Shown one piece after another: positions 13,171-13,478 of a stretch of 13,478 nucleotides of DNA. The stretch comes from Candidatus Methylomirabilota bacterium. GTDB taxonomy: Bacteria; Methylomirabilota; Methylomirabilia; Methylomirabilales; Methylomirabilaceae. The DNA lies in assembly GCA_003105305.1 (NCBI GenBank), contig PQAQ01000229.1, positions 352 through 13,829 on the forward strand, written 5' to 3'. Within the stretch, counting starts at the first letter, position 1. Each line of letters starts with the position of its first letter. The translations under genes were made by a program, and so were the position numbers. The notes beneath the pieces were generated by a model. The model was given only the letters and a program-made list of their open reading frames with translations, searched no databases and was not told the DNA's origin.

Positions 13171-13278
13171 ATGTGTTGGCAGGGAGGCGAGGCGTACGAT
13201 ATCGTGCAAGGATGGTTGCAGATGTCCGTTCCCTCAGCGTGCCCGGTGTGTGGGCTGCAAACTGTGGGGAATCAGTAA
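13171..13278 (+). CDS. Possible 35-aa CxxC peptide
   Basis: An ATG at 13171 opens 35 codons ending in TAA. The peptide begins MCWQGGEAYDIVQGWLQ and includes ACPVCG, a zinc-knuckle-like CxxC, with one more Cys at position 2. A weak GGGACGGA lies 8-15 nt upstream. It sits just upstream of the CsoR-type promoter. Composition is protein-like and the CPVCG motif is of a real type, but one motif in a short frame can occur by chance, and no family is recognised. Confidence 0.3.
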   Translation: MCWQGGEAYDIVQGWLQMSVPSACPVCGLQTVGNQ

Positions 13279-13295
13279 GGCCCGCCCATTCGTTC

Positions 13296-13324
13296 TTGAC
13301 CGAGTTGTCGAGTGTGGATATACT
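13296..13324 (+). promoter_or_regulatory. Promoter of the CsoR-type repressor gene, with dyad over the -10
   Basis: TTGACC (13296-13301), 17-bp spacer, TATACT (13319-13324): 5/6 and 5/6 matches at ideal spacing. An imperfect dyad GTGTgGA / TCtACAC (13312-13330) is centred near the -10. It could be the repressor's own operator, though it is not the classic G/C-tract CsoR site. Confidence 0.65.
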
Positions 13325-13371
13325 CTACACGGGTATGGTAGTAAAGATCGATGACTGTCTAGGGGGCTGAG

Positions 13372-13478
13372 ATGCTTGACGAAGAGACGAGACGCAAGGC
13401 GCTGGCCCGCCTGAGTCGGATTGAAGGGCAGGTGCAGGGGGTACGGCGGATGGTGGACGAGGAGAAGTACTGCGTCGA
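13372..13478 (+). CDS. CsoR/FrmR-type metal- or formaldehyde-sensing repressor, N-terminal part (cut by window edge)
   Basis: The frame from ATG 13372 runs off the right edge after 35 codons. It shows the family start: KALARLSRIEGQVQGVRRMV (9-28), then DEEKYCV with the conserved ligand Cys34. Members of this family (CsoR, RcnR, FrmR, CstR) are helical tetramers that release DNA on binding Cu(I), Ni/Co, formaldehyde or persulfide. The later ligand residues that would tell them apart lie outside the window. AGGGGG is 6 nt upstream of the ATG. Its promoter is 48 nt upstream, and the regulated gene would be expected beyond the right edge. Confidence 0.88.
   Translation, partial: MLDEETRRKALARLSRIEGQVQGVRRMVDEEKYCV

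Noticed and set aside
13059..13370. 103-codon plus-strand frame before the CsoR-type gene
   Set aside because: Low-complexity-free but pattern-free sequence with no ribosome site; it covers the csoR promoter. The 35-aa CxxC frame is a better, still weak, candidate in the same interval.
1..13478. CRISPR array, insertion sequence ends or att-like long direct repeats
   Set aside because: No regularly spaced repeats, transposase, or long flanking repeats were noticed; only short repeats such as TCGGCGCCT were found.

Overview
The window is about 13.5 kb of a GC-rich (high 50s %, by eye), gene-dense bacterial chromosome. The envelope proteins (a CcdA-type thiol transporter, a signal-peptide HtrA protease, a paired M16 peptidase) suggest a Gram-negative-type cell. 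The mix of gene families would fit a deep-branching lineage such as NC10/Methylomirabilota, but that is a guess from memory and not proven by the sequence.

Region 1 (1-4680, minus strand) is one long envelope operon: htrA-like protease, DUF192 secreted protein, catalytic M16 peptidase, non-catalytic M16 partner, and the start of a ccdA-like gene cut by the left edge. Genes overlap by 4 nt or lie 6-43 nt apart. A consensus-like promoter precedes htrA. The products point to periplasmic protein quality control and thiol chemistry.

Region 2 (4690-6951, plus strand) is a small accessory block: a YefM-YoeB toxin-antitoxin pair with a double-palindrome operator, an Mrr-like restriction endonuclease gene that appears broken by a 1-nt loss in a G-run, and a BrnT-type toxin with an overlapping partner that looks like an antitoxin.

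Region 3 (7006-10700) is metabolic. An inositol-monophosphatase-family gene lies on the minus strand, divergent from a plus-strand operon of a 39-aa rubredoxin-like protein, a short CstA-family transporter and a HisN-type histidinol-phosphatase. A strong bidirectional hairpin terminator closes it.

Region 4 (10708-13478) starts with a minus-strand pair of small membrane proteins (DUF948 then YtxH). A divergent promoter region then faces a long, mostly non-coding plus-strand unit that carries a 30-aa single-pass membrane peptide and ends at a near-perfect terminator. After that come a minus-strand universal stress protein, a possible 35-aa CxxC peptide, and the start of a CsoR/FrmR-type metal-sensing repressor with its own promoter, cut by the right edge.

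The most interesting items are the YefM-type operator geometry, the repairable mrr frameshift, the M16 pair with complementary motif losses and an intercistronic hairpin, and the 11.5-12.4 kb transcription unit whose only convincing product is a 30-aa membrane peptide. No CRISPR array, tRNA, rRNA or intact insertion sequence was seen.
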